This document shows, piece by piece, positions 54,652-64,000 of a stretch of DNA of 64,000 bases (positions within the stretch are counted from its first letter, which is position 1; the number at the start of each line of letters is the position of its first letter). The DNA comes from Thozetella sp. PMI_491 (lineage: Eukaryota > Ascomycota > Sordariomycetes > Chaetosphaeriales > Chaetosphaeriaceae): assembly GCA_021432635.1 (NCBI GenBank), contig MU270064.1:233166-297165 (forward strand). Direction: 5' to 3'. Below the pieces are notes generated by a model that was not told where the DNA came from, made no database searches, and worked only from the letters and a program-made list of their open reading frames with translations. Made by a program: the position numbers and the translations under genes.

Positions 54652-57461
54652 ATGGCCGACCGCGACATCCTGCCAGACAACTTCAAGCCGGTCCACTACG
54701 ACCTGGTGCTGACTGACCTGGACTTTGATAGCTGGAGCTATAAGGGCACCGTGACGTGAGCCAGCGCCCCCCTCCCCCTCCCCCTCCCCCACCCGCCCGG
54801 CGCTGCCCCTGGAACGCCGGCCGACTCGTGTATATTAACCCCCCTCTGCGCTAGTATCGAGGGTGAGCTGGTTAAGCCGGCCAAGGAGATTGTCCTCAAC
54901 ATCCTCAAGCTCACACTTGCATCGGCCAAGGTCACCGCTGGCGACCAGTCATGGGACGCGACGAGCCTCACGGACGACAGCCAGAAGCAGCGGGCCACCC
55001 TCGCCTTCGCCGAGGAGCTTCCGATCGCGCCCAAGGCCAGCCTGGTGGTCGAGTTCACGGGCGAGATCAACCATGACTTCGCGGGCTTCTACCGCAGCCA
55101 GTACAAGCCGGCAGCGCCGGCGGCCGCGAGCGTACCCCGCGACAGCCAGTACCACTACATGCTCAGCACCCAGTTCGAGGCTTGCGACGCGCGGCGCGCC
55201 TTCCCCTGCTTTGATGAACCAAGCCTCAAGGCCACCTTTGACCTCGCGCTCGAGGTGCCCGACGACCAGGTTGCGCTGGCCAACATGCCTGTCAAGGAGA
55301 CGAAGGAGACGAAGCCCGGCAAGAAGCTGGTCAGCTTCGAGCGGACCCCGGTCATGAGCACGTACCTGCTGGCGTGGGCGGTGGGCGACTTCGAGTACAT
55401 CGAGGCATTCACAGACCGCGAGTACGACGGCAAGAAGCTGCCGGTCCGCGTCTACACGACTCGTGGCCTCAAGGAGCAGGGCCAGTGGGCGCTGCAGCAC
55501 GCGCCCAAGATCATCGATTTCTTCTCGGAGCAGTTCGATCTCGACTATCCGCTGCCCAAGAGCGATATCTTGGCCGTACACGAGTTCACCCACGGCGCCA
55601 TGGAGAACTGGGGACTGGTGACGTACCGCATGACGGCCATCCTCTTCGACGAGGAGCGCTCGGATGTGCTGTACCGCGTGCGCATCGCCTACGTCGTCGC
55701 CCACGAGCTTGCTCACCAGTGGTTCGGCAACTTGGTTACTATGGACTGGTGGGACGAGCTCTGGCTGAACGAGGGCTTCGCCACTTGGGCCGGCTGGCTG
55801 GCTGTCGACCACTTGCACCCCGACTGGGAGGTATGGGCCAAGTTCACGGCCGAGGGTATGAACAGCGCCTTCGGCCTGGACGCCGTCCGCGCCTCGCACC
55901 CGATCCAGGTGCCCGTCCGGGACGCCCTCGAGGTGAACCAAATCTTCGACATGATCAGCTACCTCAAGGGCTGCTCCATGATCCGCATGCTGGCCTCCCA
56001 TGTCAGCATCCCCAGCTTCCTGAAGGGCGTATCCATCTACCTCAAGAAGCACGCCTACGGCAACGCCAAGACCACCAACCTGTGGGCAGGCATCAGCGAG
56101 GCCTCCGGGCTCGACGTGGCGGCACTGATGGGAGCCTGGATCGAGAAGATCGGGTACCCGGTCCTCGACGTGACCGAGGGAGACGGCAGCGTGACGCTGA
56201 AGCAGAGCCGGTTCCTCTCCTCCGGGGACGTTCAGCCCGAGGACGACACCACCACCTGGTGGCTGCCGCTCGCCCTCCGCGGCAAGACGGGCGTCCAGGG
56301 GGTCGCGCCGCTGGCCGTCACGACCCGGGAGGAGACGATTGACGGCGTTGATGGTGACTTCTACCTCTTGAATGCCGGTGCCACCGGCTTCTACCGCATC
56401 AACTACCCCCCGAGCCGACTCACCGCCCTCGGCACGCAGCTTGATCAGCTGAGCGCCGAGGACAAGGTGTTCATCATCGGCTCGGCCGCCGACCTGGCCT
56501 TCTCGGGCCACGGCTCCAGCGCGGCGCTCCTGTCGTTCGTCCGCGGCTTGAAGGACGAGGGCCACCTACTCGTCATGAGCCAGGCCATGAACTCGGTCGG
56601 CGAGCTCAAGTCCATCTTTGGCGGAGACCCCAAGATCAAGAAGGGCCTCGAGAAGTTCACCCTGCAGCTGATCCAGCCACAGCTCGACAAGCTCGGCTGG
56701 GAGCCCGTCGCAGGGGAGGAGTTCAACACGGCCCTTCTCCGCAAGCGCCTGCTCGAGAATGCGACGCAGAACAACCACGAAGCGTAAGTCGTTCCCTCTT
56801 GACCGCCAAGCACTCGCGTTAGTTTCTAACACATGCCCACAGCATCATCGCACACGGCGCCAAGATCTTCGCCGACTCGGTGGCCGATCCAGAAAACAAG
56901 CCAGTTCCCGCGGACTTGCGAAGGGCAGTCTACCTCGCAGCGCTCCATGCTGAGCCAGCCTCGACGGCCGCGGAGCTCAAGAAGCTGTGGTACACGACCT
57001 CGCTTGTTGACGTCAAGGAGACGGTAATGCTGCTCCTGGGCTATGTACCCGACGCTACCGTCATCTCATCGTTGCTGCTGCCGTTCTTCATCAGCTCGCA
57101 CCCGCCGGCCCCGGCCGAGGACTGCGTCGCAATGAGCGACATGGGCTTCGTTGCGGCCTCCATGGCCGCCAACTTGGTGGCGCGGCCGCTCCTGTGGGCC
57201 TACCTGCGGGATAACTGGGACAAGCTACTTGCCAAGCTGGGCGGCAACGTTATCCTGGTAGAGCGCGTGATTGCCGGGGCGCTGAACAAGTTCACCGACT
57301 TGGAGACATTGGCCGAGATCGATACCTTCTTCGGCACCGTCGATACCAAGGGCTTCGACCGCACCCTGAACAAGGCCAAGGACATCATCCGGACCCGGGC
57401 CGCATATCGCGCGAGGGATGCGCAGGCGCTGGCGGAGTGGCTAGAGCAGAATGGATACTAA
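54652..57461 (+). CDS. M1-family zinc aminopeptidase (Ape2/Aap1-like)
   Basis: Exons 54652-54755, 54855-56783 and 56843-57461; 883 residues, the usual size of cytosolic alanine/arginine aminopeptidases. The N-terminal beta domain starts LPDNFKPVHYDLVL. The catalytic domain has FPCFDEPSLKATF, the exopeptidase motif HGAMENWG, and the zinc site HELAHQWFGNLVTMDWW with His318, Glu319 and His322, and Glu341 in LWLNEGFATW as third ligand, spaced 18 residues as required. A downstream Tyr in ATGFYRINY and the ERAP1-like helical C-terminus follow (DNWDKLLAKLGGN). No signal peptide or membrane anchor, so cytosolic or vacuolar peptide turnover. Introns are 99 and 59 nt, with CTAAC before the second acceptor. 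All catalytic residues are present. Confidence 0.96.
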
Positions 57462-59696
57462 AGGGGGAAAGACGGGTAGGTGGAGACCCTCATCTCCGGC
57501 GTACGAGGAAGATACTCGGTACGCCAACACACACACATACGCCCCGTGTACCACACAGAGCACGCAAGCGACCGCCGTGTTCTGAAGACGGGGAGAGCGA
57601 AAAGACGGGGGCGGTCGCGGCCGTGGTGCGCCAGCGCCACGTGAGAAGTCCAAAATTCAGTTGAGAACAATAGATGCCCCCTTTCGCAAGTAAAAAAAAA
57701 GGCTTCATTCGAGTGCTATGTGCGGTAGTATCTGATGCTAGAACTTCGTATCTCGGTAGATGAATCCCATAACAAGGACGATATGAGAGAAAGATGACGA
57801 GAGAAAGGAAGGGAAGGGAATGATGCCGAGAGAGGGAGACAGACATACAGACAGGCAGATAGACAGACAGAGTGAGCTCGCTTTGATGTCTACGTTGGAG
57901 GATATCCGGGCCGCTACTTGCTAGGTGGGGAGATATCGCATGAAGCTCATTCCGGGGCAGGAGATAAGAGACCAGGTACGCCTTCTTGCGTCGTGCCCGC
58001 CGGTAGCGCGGCAGGCCTCACGGAGCTAAACTTAGCCCACGGTAGACGGAGGCATGAAGTCCTTTGTTTCGTTTGTTTGTGCTTGTCCGATGCTCATCCC
58101 TTCTGTCCTGGTAGCATTCGATCGTGCAGTGTGGTAGCGGCGACGATGGGGTTTTTTTTGGGCGGCTCGTAAACGCAGTTCGCCGTCGGAAGATCGGTTG
58201 GCCAACTCCTCCCACGAGTTTCAGCGGCGGATTGGGGGGAGAAGGGGGGGGGAGGCTCGTTATGCACGTGTAATAAACGCGGGAACGCATGGCCACCCCT
58301 CCCACCCCTTCCTCTGGGGACCTGGGGGGTGCAGACGGTCGGGGCTGGCCGGCTCGCCTGCCAGGCGGGAACGGAGGCCGAGTGGAATGGCGGGCCGAGA
58401 GGCGGCACGGCGGGCCCTTTCTTTTCAGGCGAAGCGGAGTCGTGGTTCCGGTTAGTCCCCACAGCGGGCGCAATTGGCAGCTGCTACTGGTCGAGGCGCC
58501 AGATTAGTGCCGGATCGCGTGCCCTGGCTTCCCCAGGCTGCAGGGCTGATGGGCCCTTGTGCGCCGTTGGACTCGTCGGGTCGCGCTTCCAGACAACCTT
58601 GACAGCTCGACCAACCCACACACCCCAGGCGTGGTCTATCAGTCAGTCCATTCCCAGAGCCAAGGGACCCTCCCGGAACGTTTCCTCTGCTCTGCCTACA
58701 TACCGCCGCCCACTACCCGCCGCACCGCACCTCCTCCTCCCACGGGACCCTCTCACTGATGACTGGTTTGTCGGGTGCTAGGTTGCTAGGGGGTGGGGGG
58801 GGTTCTTTATCGCCCTGGAGAAATTCTCCTAACCTGACGTGCCGAATCTTCCGCCAACCGCCTTCGGCGAGCGCACCGGCGGGTGGGGAAGCGGGCGACC
58901 CAAGACGTCGCGGCTCTGCTGCAACGAGACTAGATCCACTGTCAGAATGCCTCCCCCCGGGCTGATCTGGCGTCGTTCCGATCATAGCGTCTTTCCGATT
59001 GTGGCGGCTTTCCGAACAATGGCCCGCCCCCCATATCGTGAATCAGGTGTCGTGGCGTCTCCAGGGGATGCTGGGGAGGGGGTGGAATGTGGGATGAAGC
59101 ATCCTGTTCGTGGCTTTTTCGTGGTGGTTAAAGCACGCCTGCCTCCCACCCTCTACGCAAAAAGCACCCACCTGGCCCCCCCCCCCCCCCTTTCTGCGCC
59201 ATTGGGCTCCCTACTGGTGATGATGATAATATTGGCTGCACGAGAGATACTGCGTCCTTCCCCGTCCCTCGAACAAGTGCCTACGAGAGTAAGGCCGAGA
59301 CTGGCACATCGAACATCTGTTGTCTTGGCGCCGTCCTGATCAACGACTCGACCGAGCTCGCCTGCTGTCCCGTCCTAGGGATCCCAGGGACGTTCTTTTT
59401 GCCTAAACAGCCCAAGCCCGACAAGCTTCTCGAATATATTGGCGCGCGTTCCGACCGCCGCGCGGGAGACAGGTAGCGGGTGTTGTTGCTGCTTCGAGGG
59501 TCGGCGTAATAACACGCAGCTAGCCTCGCATCGACAAGAGAGAAAACCTACCCAATCTGCCTCCCCCCCCCCCTCCTCCTGACCCCCCCTTCGTTTGTCG
59601 GCCACCCCTTTTTTCCTGGACGCGACACCGGAGCCTCTGGTTTTCGATGCGCCCTCCGCGCCCGCCATCTACCATCTCGCCTGGGCTACGAGCAAC
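57462..59696. other. Intergenic region of 2.2 kb with the DUF1479 gene promoter
   Basis: Many short frames, none supported. A 15-C homopolymer lies at 59176-59190. CT-rich sequence up to 59690 probably forms the leader of the next gene. Confidence 0.4.
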
Positions 59697-61952
59697 ATGA
59701 CCAGTGCGGAGCCTCCGCCGTTGGCGGGCGTGCCGGCGACGTTACCCCCAGCCGGTGGTGCTGCCTCGATGTCGACTCGGGCGTCCAAATCGAGAGGGAT
59801 GCTCGGAGGTGGACCAACGCGCGGTGGTGGTACTAGTAATAATAATACCCCTCCCTCGGGTGCTAAGGACAAGGGTCCCGAGACACACAGCACTAGTAGG
59901 CAGTGCAGCCAATGCGATCGTCGCGCCCCGTGCCACCTCCACAGCCAGGAGCAGCACCTGCAGTCGGAGACGCCGCCAGCGCCGGCCGGAGGGTCACAGC
60001 AGCAGACACAGCAGCAGCAGCAGCAACAGCAGCATGGCCAGGGCACCACCCGCCCCCGCAGGATCTCCAAGCTCAAGCACCGCGCATTAAACCCGGCCGT
60101 CGCCGCCGTCTTAGGCCAGCCTTACTTCTTCCCCACCGCCAACCTTTCTTCCTCGAGCTACGACGACCCCGCGCCGAACCCGAACAACCGCCAGCCAATG
60201 GAGCCGCCGGTTCTCTCGTTCTACGGCACCGAGCCGGTCCCTCTGCCGAGCCGATTCGCGAGCATCAAGCGGAGCCTGGTAGCCGGTCACGAGGCCGAGC
60301 TGGAGGCTTCGTGGGCGCGGCTGCTGGCGGCGCTGCGCGACGAGGTGGCGCACATCGAGTCCCTGGGGCCGAGCCTGACGCCAAGCATCGACTTTGCCGA
60401 CCTCGACGATGCCGACAAGACGGGCCCGTTCGCAGCGGCCCTCCGGCGGTACGGCGTGGGCGTCGTGCGCGCGGCCATGCCCCGCGCAGACACGCAGCGC
60501 GCCATCGACGAGACGGTCAAGTACCTGGAGACCAAGCACGACTTCAAGCCGCCCCCACCGCAGGACCCTACCTGCTTCGACTTCTTCTGGAGCCCCGCCC
60601 AGGTGATCGCGCGGGCGCACCCCAACGTGCTGCGCACGCAACGCTTCGCCATGGGGCTGTGGGACAACAGCGAGGACGACCGCATGGCAGTGCAGTTCCC
60701 CATCACATACGCAGACCGCATCCGAATACACGGCGCCGGCCTCGGCGAGGCGATGCCCGAGGCAGAAGAGGAAGGCAAGCCCGGCGAGGCCAAGGCGCCC
60801 AAGACGGCGCTGGAGACGGCGCAGGAAGCGCGCAAGGTCGCCGTCGAGCTCCTGGGCGACTTCTCGTCGTCCACCGTCATCGCCCAGGTCGACAACGGCA
60901 GCCTCGAGCGGTGGGAGCCCGACGGCTACGGGCGCGGCGGCACCTACGACGCCGTGTTCCGCGGAGAGTGGGAGAAGTACGACCCCTGGGACCCGACCTT
61001 CCGCTGCACGGCCACGTCAGACCTGTACAACGGCTTCGGCGTGTGCAGCATCTTCCGCATGTACCAGGGCATCCTGGCGCTCAACACGGTCGAGCCCGGC
61101 ATGGTGCGGCTGCTACCATCGCCGCGGCTCGCCACCGCCTACTTCTTGCTGCGGCCTTTCTTCTCACCAAAGACGAAGCCGCCCGAGGAGCGCGAGGGGC
61201 CCGAGTGGGACGCTTTTTTGGACGTGAGCAACTGGGTCCTGGACAAGGACCAGAGCACCATCATCCATGGCGCCGTGCCCGGCCACGCCCAGCGGCTGAC
61301 GGAGCTCTGGCACCCGCACCTGCACCTCCGCCGGACCCTCGTCACTCTCCCCACCCTGCACGCTGGCGACTACATCCTTTGGCACCCGGACCTCGCCTAC
61401 CACTTCACCTCGACGGGCGGCTTCGGCCCCAGCCGCGCCGCCACCCCGCCTCCGGACGACGTCAGCCACCCGCAGGTCAGCATGTTGGTCTACGTCGGCG
61501 CCTGCCCGCTGACGCAGACCAACGCCCTGTACCTCGCGCGGCAGCGCAAGACGTTCCAGCGCGGCCACCCCGGGCCCGACTTCGACGCGTCGGGCAGCGG
61601 GCTCGGTAGCGAGGCGACCCACGCGGGACGCCCGGGCGAGAAGGAGATCGAGCAGGCCGGCGGCAACGCGGCCCTGCAGGCCATGGGTCTGGCGCCATTC
61701 GCAGTGCCCTCGACACCATCAGCGCCGTCCTCGGCGAGCTCCACGGCCGGCGAGCCCAAGGACGGCGACGACGTGGCCATGATGGACGCAGACGCCTCCT
61801 CGCGCCCCGTCAGCCGCGCGCAGGACTCGAGCCTCCCGTGCAGCGAGGCCGCGGCCGAGGTGGCCCGGTTGGCCAACATCATCCTGTTCCCCGACCGCTA
61901 CGACTTCTACATGCCGTCGGGGAAGAAAGCGGCGAAGGCCGTCAAGAAGTAG
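59697..61952 (+). CDS. DUF1479 protein, putative Fe(II)/2-oxoglutarate dioxygenase
   Basis: Single exon, 751 residues from the first in-frame ATG (59697); the frame is open about 100 nt further upstream but only with non-ATG codons. Residues 1 to about 175 are low-complexity: Pro/Ala/Gly-rich, a GGTSNNNTP patch, a Cys/His-bearing CSQCDRRAPCHLH and a Gln run (about 137-147). The DUF1479 domain follows (about 190-640): DFADLDDADKTGPFAAALRRYGVGVVRAAMP in parts, FDFFWSPAQVIARAHPN, RMYQGILALNTVEPGMVRLLPSP in parts, and ILWHPDLAYHFTSTGG with a His563-x-Asp565 pair that could be the metal facial triad. A Ser/Ala-rich insert precedes the C-terminal NIILFPDRYDFYMP. Bacterial YbiU is the best-known member; substrate unknown. 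Confidence 0.87.
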   Translation: MTSAEPPPLAGVPATLPPAGGAASMSTRASKSRGMLGGGPTRGGGTSNNNTPPSGAKDKGPETHSTSRQCSQCDRRAPCHLHSQEQHLQSETPPAPAGGSQQQTQQQQQQQQHGQGTTRPRRISKLKHRALNPAVAAVLGQPYFFPTANLSSSSYDDPAPNPNNRQPMEPPVLSFYGTEPVPLPSRFASIKRSLVAGHEAELEASWARLLAALRDEVAHIESLGPSLTPSIDFADLDDADKTGPFAAALRRYGVGVVRAAMPRADTQRAIDETVKYLETKHDFKPPPPQDPTCFDFFWSPAQVIARAHPNVLRTQRFAMGLWDNSEDDRMAVQFPITYADRIRIHGAGLGEAMPEAEEEGKPGEAKAPKTALETAQEARKVAVELLGDFSSSTVIAQVDNGSLERWEPDGYGRGGTYDAVFRGEWEKYDPWDPTFRCTATSDLYNGFGVCSIFRMYQGILALNTVEPGMVRLLPSPRLATAYFLLRPFFSPKTKPPEEREGPEWDAFLDVSNWVLDKDQSTIIHGAVPGHAQRLTELWHPHLHLRRTLVTLPTLHAGDYILWHPDLAYHFTSTGGFGPSRAATPPPDDVSHPQVSMLVYVGACPLTQTNALYLARQRKTFQRGHPGPDFDASGSGLGSEATHAGRPGEKEIEQAGGNAALQAMGLAPFAVPSTPSAPSSASSTAGEPKDGDDVAMMDADASSRPVSRAQDSSLPCSEAAAEVARLANIILFPDRYDFYMPSGKKAAKAVKK

Positions 61953-63617
61953 AACGAGCTCGCGCGAATGAAGGAAGAAAGAAAGACAGAGAGGAAAAGA
62001 GAGAAGACGGCTCAAAAGAAGGCGACACTGCCAAGGCAAGAGACACGGAGGCGTCGGATGGGCTTGGGTGGGTGCAGCGTTAGAGTGCGCAGACGATACG
62101 TGTGCGGTGCATTGATTACCTAGATGGGCAGGGGCTTGGGTGGCCAGCTTTTTGGACTACATATAGTCGCCATAGCGCGAACGTCCGTACATGGCTCTGT
62201 CTCTCGTCCCCCGCCCGGCGGCGGGTTAGAAAGACGCGTTGATACCACATGGTTCTGGGTTGGCTGGCCGGCAGCAGTAGCTAGCAGCAGCAACGGCGAC
62301 AACAGCAACAGAGAGCGGAAGGAGGAGGCTCGTGGTAGAGAGACAGGGGCATGTAAACAAAGCAGCAGGCGCAGGAGAAATGAGAAAGCCACCTCAAGGA
62401 ACCGCTCTGGAGCCGCCGTGACCCCCGCGCAAAATCGGTTCGTCCCTACGTCGCATAGCTCCTGCGTCAAAACCCCTGTCGGCGTGCATGCTGCCGTCGG
62501 GAATTTTTTGCTCTCCGAACTGGTTCGGCCTGGAATCGTCCCGGGCCTAGGCCGGCGTGCAGGATGGGATGGTTTATGCTTACCTGTGCAGTACCTAACT
62601 ACCTACCTTGCCTTAGCTATTCTCCTATTTTCCGCTTGATACCACATCCCTGCCACAGTAGGTCAGGTCATAGGGGTTAGGGTTGAAGCTCCAGTACTCA
62701 AAGTTAACGTTAGTCGTGCATACCTAGCTGCTGTAGCTGCTTGTAGCTGCTGCTCCAACTGAGGCCGGGGGAGCGAACCCGCGTCCTACGCTGGCCAGTG
62801 AGTGAGTGCCTGGGTCATGTATTTTATTCTCCGAGGCAGCATAAAGAGCGGGGCAGGTCTCGGCGCTGGAGAAGCGGATGCAATGCACCGTCCTTGACAA
62901 ATGGAAGCGCCGTGGGCGTGTTCACTTCACCCCGCTTGTGCGCTGTCAGGCGGTGGGTTGTGTCACGCCCCTCTTGCGGCTGATATGCGACAGCGCCACC
63001 CCATGCGCTAACTCGCCCCGCTGCTAGGCGGCCTTGCAGCGCCAGTAGCCAGCGGAGGCAGATTTCGAAGTCACTCCAATGCCTTGCTGCTGCCGAGGCA
63101 CCCGACATATCGAGCTTTACTCTAGCTCTCTATCAACGCTGTCCTGCCCCAAGCCAAGCAGGCCCTCAGTGGAGTGATCGTTGCCCACAGTGGTGCTTGG
63201 TGCCTTGGCCGGCGCATCGAGCAAGGCGACTCTGCAGGTGTCGGAAGGAGATGGGACGAACCGCCCTTCTGGTCCTGGTCAGAGTACGCTGTGCAGGACT
63301 TGGCTGCCTCTAGCTCCCTGCCGTCTGCAGCGGATGCGGCTGAACAGGCACGAACGCTCTCCCCTTGTTGTGGCTTCTTGGCCGCGCCCTCCCCCACGTT
63401 GGCGTTGGGACGGAAGCTGGTTCCCTAGCTTGGGCGGTGCTGCTGGCGGGTGACAGATTCGTACGACGACAATTTCAATAAAGTCCCTGGAGAGCCCCTC
63501 CCCGGACGTGCAAGACGCCCAGCTCCTCTGCTGCAGCTGCCTCTCAACCCCCCAAGACGCCGCTGGTAACCGTGTTGACCGCAAGCAAAGCTCCCTCGCC
63601 CTCCTTCCCTGACCACG
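61953..63617. other. Intergenic region of 1.7 kb
   Basis: No supported gene. CAG/CAA-type purine-rich sequence around 62280-62340. A telobox-like GGTTAGGGTT at 62675-62684 is about 940 bp from the next ATG. The right end leads into the partial gene. Confidence 0.35.
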
Positions 63618-64000
63618 ATGGCGAGCTTGAACCACGGCCGCTTCCGGGCGGAGCTGGAAAGCCTGGTGCAGGCCCACCAGGACCGGCGCGACCTCGACCT
63701 GGCCCGGTCGGCTCTGATGTGGCTCTCGGTCGCCCAGCGGCCGCTCCGCGCTCATGAGGTCTGGGTCGCCCTCCAGGTAGCCGACTCCAGAGACATGGAG
63801 CACATCGAGCGCCTGCTCACCGACCCCGCCTATGCCGACGACCAGAAGGCCGCCGCCTCGCTGGAGAACCTCCTGCACCGGCTCGTGGCCCTGACACCCG
63901 ACGTCGAGGACCCACGCAGGGTCGTCGCCGCTCTCTGCGACGCCGAGCTGCAGACGTTCCTCCACCACCTCGGCGCCGAGGACGGGTCGGACATGCTGCG
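63618..64000 (+). CDS. N-terminal part of a gene cut by the window edge; winged-helix-like
   Basis: Open for 127 codons from ATG 63618 to the end, beginning MASLNHGRFRAELESL and without a stop. Codon use is GC-rich like neighbouring genes. The segment RSALMWLSVAQRPLRAHEVWVAL resembles the winged helix that follows NACHT in fungal NLR-like proteins (pattern L-x-W-L-x-x-A-x-R-P-L-x-x-x-E-L). Here it comes within the first 60 residues, with no NACHT ahead of it, so the gene may be a truncated or standalone version, or an upstream exon was missed. Ankyrin or similar repeats could follow outside the window. A heteroincompatibility or immune role would be inference. Confidence 0.55.
   Translation, partial: MASLNHGRFRAELESLVQAHQDRRDLDLARSALMWLSVAQRPLRAHEVWVALQVADSRDMEHIERLLTDPAYADDQKAAASLENLLHRLVALTPDVEDPRRVVAALCDAELQTFLHHLGAEDGSDML

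Noticed and set aside
54949-56565. 538-codon minus-strand open frame over the aminopeptidase gene
   Set aside because: Antisense shadow created by GC-rich third positions of a fully conserved M1 peptidase; it has no domain.
59903-61609. 568-codon open frame overlapping the DUF1479 gene in another plus frame
   Set aside because: Arg/Pro/Gly-rich composition typical of an out-of-frame reading of GC-rich coding sequence; the DUF1479 frame has all family motifs.
62675-62684. Telobox GGTTAGGGTT as sign of a telomere or ribosomal-protein promoter
   Set aside because: Single copy, not in an array, and nearly 1 kb from the next gene, which is not a ribosomal protein gene.

Overview
The window is nuclear DNA of a filamentous ascomycete (Pezizomycotina, most likely a Sordariomycete). 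The evidence is intron style (about 55-105 nt in most genes, GTRAGT-type donors, CTAAC-like branch points), GC-rich coding sequence with long intergenic gaps, and gene content: a palA/RIM20 pH-signalling gene, a LaeA-like methyltransferase, a secreted cellobiose-dehydrogenase-type cytochrome domain, a flotillin of the FloA type and a GH78 rhamnosidase. The species cannot be named from the sequence alone. There are no rRNA, tRNA, CRISPR or intact transposon features that I can support.

Layout. 0-16 kb is accessory in character. It holds a secreted GH78 alpha-L-rhamnosidase (-), a secreted stand-alone cytochrome-b domain (+), an epoxide hydrolase (+) converging on a six-exon LaeA-like methyltransferase (-), a lineage-restricted protein made of twelve heptads (-), and two or three decayed relics, among them a SNF2 helicase C-terminal fragment with an in-frame stop. 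15.7-26.5 kb is core: a PPxY-containing conserved fungal protein (-), flotillin (+), and palA (-) divergent from 40S ribosomal protein S18 (+). 26.5-42 kb is gene-poor, with a cytochrome P450 (+), a GT31/Fringe-like type II membrane glycosyltransferase (+) and a secreted protein of about twenty 13-residue repeats (-). 43-64 kb holds a Tcp11/Sok1 protein (-), a FucP-family sugar permease (+), a medium-chain reductase (+), an M1 aminopeptidase (+), a DUF1479 putative Fe/2OG dioxygenase (+) and the start of a gene cut by the window edge (+), whose residues resemble the winged helix that follows a NACHT domain.

Function. The window is not one operon-like system. Rhamnosidase, cytochrome domain and fucose-type permease fit a plant-biomass saprotroph or plant associate. 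PalA, Sok1-like and flotillin are conserved signalling and membrane-organisation genes. P450, epoxide hydrolase, methyltransferase and reductase are tailoring-type enzymes, but no polyketide or peptide synthase is present to make a cluster. The least explained items are the 13-residue-repeat secreted protein and the heptad protein, both with regular internal repeats and no family I recognise. Exon boundaries were read by hand from splice signals, and every proposed multi-exon model totals a multiple of three.
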